From assembly GCF_016901775.1 (NCBI RefSeq), contig NZ_JACJKW010000022.1, forward strand, positions 1 to 42,787: a stretch of 42,787 bases of DNA. The letters are read 5' to 3'. The position numbers and the translations under genes are program-made. Positions 40,123 to 42,787 of the stretch are shown piece by piece (position 1 is the stretch's first letter; every line of letters begins with the position of its first letter). The notes beneath the pieces were generated by a model. It saw nothing but the letters and a program-made list of their open reading frames with translations. It ran no database searches and was not told the origin of the DNA. The stretch comes from Intestinimonas butyriciproducens. GTDB lineage: Bacteria > Bacillota > Clostridia > Oscillospirales > Butyricicoccaceae.

Positions 40123-40635
40123 TCAAATTTTTTGCAGCAGCAGACACAATCCCGCCTGGGCCGCCGCCATGAGGGGGCACAGCAAGAGCGGCCACTGGAG
40201 CAGATGCTCCGGCAGAGCGTATTCCTTCATCCAGGCTTTGAACCCATAGCCTGGGTGCCCTTCGGTTCCTGAGATGATAAAACGGCGTTTTGCTTTTTTC
40301 TGTATCAGCCAGAAGTCCAGAAAAAGCAGATCACAGACATTGACGACCATCCACTGGATATATCCCGTCAGGGCCAAACGCCAGAAGCCGGTTGTCCCGC
40401 CCTCCACAGTGCTGACCGCACCATAAAGAAGGAGGGGCAGCAACTCCCCGAAGCAGATCCAAAGCCGGTAAAAACGGTTTTCGGCCTTTGTCGGCGGATC
40501 TTTTGCCGCCTTGATGATGGCGGTCGGATAGCAGGGAAACATCAGCCGGGGCCTATACAGCGCCACCGCCGCGGCGAACAGGTTAAAATAGGCCGCCATG
40601 GCAATCCCGTCCAGGATGGTGCGTGTCCAATTCAC
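40123..40635 (-). CDS. Polytopic membrane protein of unknown function
   Basis: 170 residues from a GTG at 40635, with GGGGG 7 bases before. Four hydrophobic segments (near 9-27, 60-80, 88-112, 145-166) and an AENRFYRLW motif after the first loop. No family is recognised. First gene of the operon containing the methyltransferase, ATC-hydrolase-like protein and alpha/beta hydrolase, and just downstream of the inverted repeat at 40669-40686. Confidence 0.75.
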   Translation of the reverse strand: MNWTRTILDGIAMAAYFNLFAAAVALYRPRLMFPCYPTAIIKAAKDPPTKAENRFYRLWICFGELLPLLLYGAVSTVEGGTTGFWRLALTGYIQWMVVNVCDLLFLDFWLIQKKAKRRFIISGTEGHPGYGFKAWMKEYALPEHLLQWPLLLCPLMAAAQAGLCLLLQKI

Positions 40636-40668
40636 ATATATCCCCCTTTCACTTGTAAGTAATCATAA

Positions 40669-40686
40669 GGTTAGCAATAACTAACC
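40669..40686. promoter_or_regulatory. Inverted-repeat operator candidate before the hydrolase operon
   Basis: GGTTAG-CAATAA-CTAACC followed by CGATAT. On the minus strand TATGAT (a -10-like hexamer) overlaps its downstream edge, so a bound protein would meet RNA polymerase. It matches the repeat at 34167-34182 in arms, spacing, most of the spacer and right flank. Confidence 0.7.
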
Positions 40687-40971
40687 GATATATATTCAGT
40701 ATACCTTATCCCGCGTGAAAAAGCAATGCACCATTGATGCCTTCCTGCGATTTTGCACTATGGAAATGTGGAAAACGGCCGCTCCGCCGATGGAAAACAG
40801 ATATTCACGGCCCGATGGAAAAGCCGCCGGCTTTCCCACAGCCCGCAAACATCGTTTCCCACAGTTCCGCAAGCATGACCGTTTACGCACATTCCCACAG
40901 CGCCTACTACGGCGAATATCCTTCCCGTCCGATCCTGATTGAAAGAGAAAAAAGAGAACAAAAAAAGAAGC

Positions 40972-41011
40972 GGGAGCGTCACCCTCGGCCTAAACCGAAG
41001 GCGGCGCTCCC
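40972..41011 (-). terminator. Minus-strand terminator of the DUF4316 operon
   Basis: GGGAGCG (40972-40978) pairs with CGCTCCC (41005-41011) and encloses an inner CCTCGG/CCGAAGG stem. On the minus strand CTTCTTTTTTTG follows. Confidence 0.75.
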
Positions 41012-41139
41012 ACTCTGTTATGGAAAAGTGTTCAAAACAGCCTCTTTGTCCCCCCTCAAATCAGAGGGAGAGGCCCACATGGGGAAATCATAAGGGCGGC
41101 TCCCGGAAAAGCCGCCACAGGCGATTTTTCAGCCCGTTT

Positions 41140-41322
41140 TCAACCCCTATTCCCGCATTTTTTCGAGCGTGCGGACTGGTAATGGGGACAGGCGATGAGG
41201 ACTGCCCGGAAGCTCTGCTTGCAGGGATGGACACAACCCTTGCAGATCTTGTTATATCTGCGGCGGCCGTTCTCCCCGAGGAAGAAGGACCATTCCAGCC
41301 GCCACTTCTTGCTCCGGCTCAC
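41140..41322 (-). CDS. Small cysteine-rich protein of Tn1549-like elements
   Basis: 60 residues from a GTG that overlaps the preceding stop by 4 bases (GTGA), with GGAG 8 bases before. Composition: a basic, aromatic start (SRSKKWRLEWSFFLGENGRR) and CKGCVHPCKQ...ACPHYQS, a possible metal site. Similar small proteins follow DUF4316 genes in related elements, as far as I recall. The function is unknown. Confidence 0.7.
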   Translation of the reverse strand: MSRSKKWRLEWSFFLGENGRRRYNKICKGCVHPCKQSFRAVLIACPHYQSARSKKCGNRG

Positions 41323-41690
41323 AGGTCATGCTCCGGGGGCTTCTTCTGCTGGGCCCTGTCCGGGGGCTTGCGCTCGCCGCACTCCCGTTTGGCCTCCGCC
41401 AGCCGCTCCCGGATGGAAGGGCGCTTCTCCGGGGCGCCCCTATGCGCTTCGCCCTGGGCCTTCTCCTGCTCCTCACCTTTGCGGCCGTTGTTCAGCACCC
41501 CGTCGATCATCCCGTAGTCGTCCTCCAGGGTCATCTCGGCGGTGCGCAGAGGGTTCTCTTTTTCCGGATGCTCCGCCAGAACAGCAAAAGCTCTGGCGCC
41601 GTTGTCCATGATAAGATACTTTCCATCGTCAGACTGGTGGTGCAGGCCGTACCCGGCCGCCTCCATCTGCTCCCGGCTCATATCCGTCAC
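41319..41690 (-). pseudogene. DUF4316-type C-terminal fragment
   Basis: 123 codons starting MTDMSREQMEAAGYGLHHQS, then DNGARAFAVLAEHPEKENPL and DDYGMIDGVLNN, followed by a charged tail. In related elements this segment continues directly from a YodL domain. Here the YodL frame upstream (ending GETV) is in the same frame and separated only by a TGA at 41712-41714 and seven codons (TPRGTFH). It thus looks like the 3' part of one split gene, although re-initiation at the GTG 41690 is possible. Confidence 0.65.
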
Positions 41691-41711
41691 ATGGAAGGTG
41701 CCCCTGGGGGT

Positions 41712-42767
41712 TCACACCGTTTCGCCGGTCTCCAGGGCATCTGGAATAAGTTCCCGCTGCTGCTCCCGCAGAAACTCCGGCACTTGCGAAAAGCCGAAGC
41801 GGTCGCAGTAATGAGCGGTCTCCTTACCATACTCCCGCAGTACGACTACATCCGAAACCGATAGAGAGTGGCCGTGAAAATTATCCGGCCGGTCCATGTT
41901 CAGATCCCGATAGATCGTTTCCAGCGTTTCGCCGGGGGTAAGAGGTGCGGCATAAACCAGTTCATAATTTGCGGAGTCCACAGTATAGGTGGTGTTCTCC
42001 CGCATCCGGTCCAGTACATACTCGATATGGGAGCTGTCCAGCTTCAGGAACCGGGACTTGACCACCTCCGCCGGATAGTCGTCCCCGGCAATGCGGATGG
42101 TCTCCCGGTTAGAGCACACCGTGTCCACCATGAGCTCCACCAGCTCGTCCAGACGGTCCCGGTCAAGCGGATGGTTTCGGATGAGGCAGTCATACTCGAT
42201 GTTCTCCAAAATCAATTCCCGATAGCTTTCCCGCTCCCGCATCCGGTCCCGTCCCTTCCGGTCCGAGCCCCTGGGGGTTTGGGGGCTTGATAGGATAGGA
42301 TTTGATCCTTCCGTACTTGATAGATCTTTTTTTGATTTTTCTTTACTTGATCTATTAGTATTTAATTGTGCGGGGTTTCCCTGTTCAGGTTCTTCCAAGA
42401 CAGGGGAAGCCTGTTCAAGATTATCCAAGACTGGATTTTCCCGTTCAGGTTTTTCCGGTTTTAGTTCCGGCGGTCTGGGCTGCTCCAGGATGGTGTACTC
42501 GATGGCGCCGAGCTGACCGTTTGCGTTGCGGACCCGCTGGCGGATCACATAGCCGTGTTCCTCCAGCTCCCGCACCCCGGCGCAGATGCTGTCAACGCCA
42601 TCTTTGCAGATCCGAGCCAGCCCCTTGGTGGTATAGTCCCATTCCTCCGGCAAGGAGAGCATGAGGGAGAGAAGGCCTTTCGCTTTCAGCGAGAGCGACT
42701 TGTCCCGCAGGTGATGGTTGGACATCACCGTGTAATCGCGGGTTTTCTCAATGCGGAATACCGCCAT
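41712..42767 (-). CDS. Replication-type helix-turn-helix/DUF6017 protein fused to a YodL domain
   Basis: 351 residues; ATG 42767 has AGGAGG 9-10 bases before. Residues 1-95 (MAVFRIEKTRDYTVMSNHHL, LSLKAKGLLSLMLSLPEEWD) are the winged helix of the DUF6017/replication-initiator-like proteins of Tn1549-type elements. A low-complexity linker (about 100-180) follows, then the DUF6017 core YRELILENIEYDCL...DDYPAEVVKSRFLKLDSSHI. After DRMRENTT the sequence changes abruptly to a YodL-type domain (YTVDSANYELVYAAPLTPGE, HSLSVSDVVVLREYG). These two parts normally belong to different proteins at opposite ends of the transfer module. Cytoplasmic DNA-binding role in replication is expected for the N-terminal part. 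Confidence 0.75.
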   Translation of the reverse strand: MAVFRIEKTRDYTVMSNHHLRDKSLSLKAKGLLSLMLSLPEEWDYTTKGLARICKDGVDSICAGVRELEEHGYVIRQRVRNANGQLGAIEYTILEQPRPPELKPEKPERENPVLDNLEQASPVLEEPEQGNPAQLNTNRSSKEKSKKDLSSTEGSNPILSSPQTPRGSDRKGRDRMRERESYRELILENIEYDCLIRNHPLDRDRLDELVELMVDTVCSNRETIRIAGDDYPAEVVKSRFLKLDSSHIEYVLDRMRENTTYTVDSANYELVYAAPLTPGETLETIYRDLNMDRPDNFHGHSLSVSDVVVLREYGKETAHYCDRFGFSQVPEFLREQQRELIPDALETGETV

Positions 42768-42787
42768 ATTGGATACCTCCTTCCTTC

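Larger units (their letters stand above)
40636..41139. other. Intergenic region with operator, TTCCCACAG repeats and hairpins
   Basis: About 500 bases. It holds the operator repeat, three TTCCCACAG motifs (40833-40841, 40856-40864, 40892-40900) and GATGGAAAA-type repeats before them, a left-facing terminator (40972-41011) and a GGCGGCT/AGCCGCC hairpin (41095-41116). Several overlapping open frames of 60-190 codons exist (for example 40734-41093, plus). None has a convincing ribosome binding site or family motif, so none is called. Confidence 0.6.
24390..42787. mobile_element. Tn916/Tn1549-type integrative element (left part, right end outside window)
   Basis: The element is recognised by an ordered set of its usual genes: tyrosine recombinase, ORF8-like helix-turn-helix protein, sigma-like factor, XRE regulator, MobC, MOBP relaxase, DUF6050-type small membrane protein, DUF4316/YodL protein and a DUF6017-type helix-turn-helix protein. 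VirB4, VirD4, VirB6 or topoisomerase genes are not present in this part. Cargo sits in two places, 27308-35311 and 37731-40635. The A+T-rich first cargo block contrasts with the GC-rich backbone, which suggests a separate origin. The left limit is approximate. Confidence 0.85.

Noticed and set aside
40734-41093. A 119-residue gene on the plus strand (and overlapping frames up to 192 codons)
   Set aside because: There is no good ribosome binding site, the composition is odd and basic, frames overlap on both strands, and a terminator hairpin for the opposite strand lies inside.

Overview
The window looks like the chromosome of a GC-rich, spore-forming member of the Clostridia, probably Oscillospiraceae or a relative. 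It carries the conserved sporulation and division cluster known from Bacillus as yabM-yabN-yabO-yabP-yabQ-divIC-yabR, an oxygen-independent HemZ, a class I fumarate hydratase subunit and typical AGGAGG ribosome binding sites. No species is claimed. Functions were assigned by reading protein motifs; no database search was run.

Chromosomal part (1 to about 24,350). After the tail of an unidentified gene and a stack of terminators come rlmB and a large membrane protein that looks like a catalytically dead P-type ATPase. Then come an EF-G-2-like GTPase, a convergent aspA with a divergent Lrp-type regulator, and a long housekeeping operon (recJ, bifunctional (p)ppGpp synthetase/hydrolase, dtd, metallo-beta-lactamase-fold hydrolase, hemZ). 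A zinc-ribbon protein, a purine salvage pair (purine nucleoside phosphorylase, MTA/SAH deaminase), a MOP-family flippase and mazG-hup-rqcP-yabP-yabQ-divIC-S1 follow. The S1 gene is followed by three tandem 108-bp palindromic repeats, then the alpha subunit of fumarate hydratase.

Mobile element (about 24,390 to the window end). A Tn916/Tn1549-type element begins after the fumarate hydratase gene. It has a tyrosine recombinase, an ORF8-like helix-turn-helix protein and a sigma-like factor (minus strand), an XRE regulator, MobC and a MOBP relaxase with a structured oriT candidate. A replication-type helix-turn-helix protein appears fused in frame to a YodL domain. No type IV secretion gene is visible, and the fusion looks like the scar of a deletion that removed that module, so what is seen is more like a mobilizable element. 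No excisionase lies next to the integrase.

Cargo. Two minus-strand operons sit in the element. The first, clearly more A+T-rich than its surroundings, encodes an AraC regulator, a complete ECF transporter (S, T and double-ATPase A), two exporter-fold ABC proteins that probably pair, and a DtxR-family regulator. This gene set resembles the uptake and control half of yersiniabactin/equibactin-type siderophore loci, without biosynthesis genes. The second encodes a membrane protein, a membrane-anchored methyltransferase split by a one-base slip in a C6 run, an L-2-amino-thiazoline-4-carboxylate hydrolase-family protein and an alpha/beta hydrolase. Near-identical inverted repeats (GTTAG-N6-CTAAC with matching flanks) lie upstream of both operons, suggesting one regulon. 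The working hypothesis, which is inference, is a mobile system that imports a thiazoline-type metallophore made by others and processes it inside the cell.
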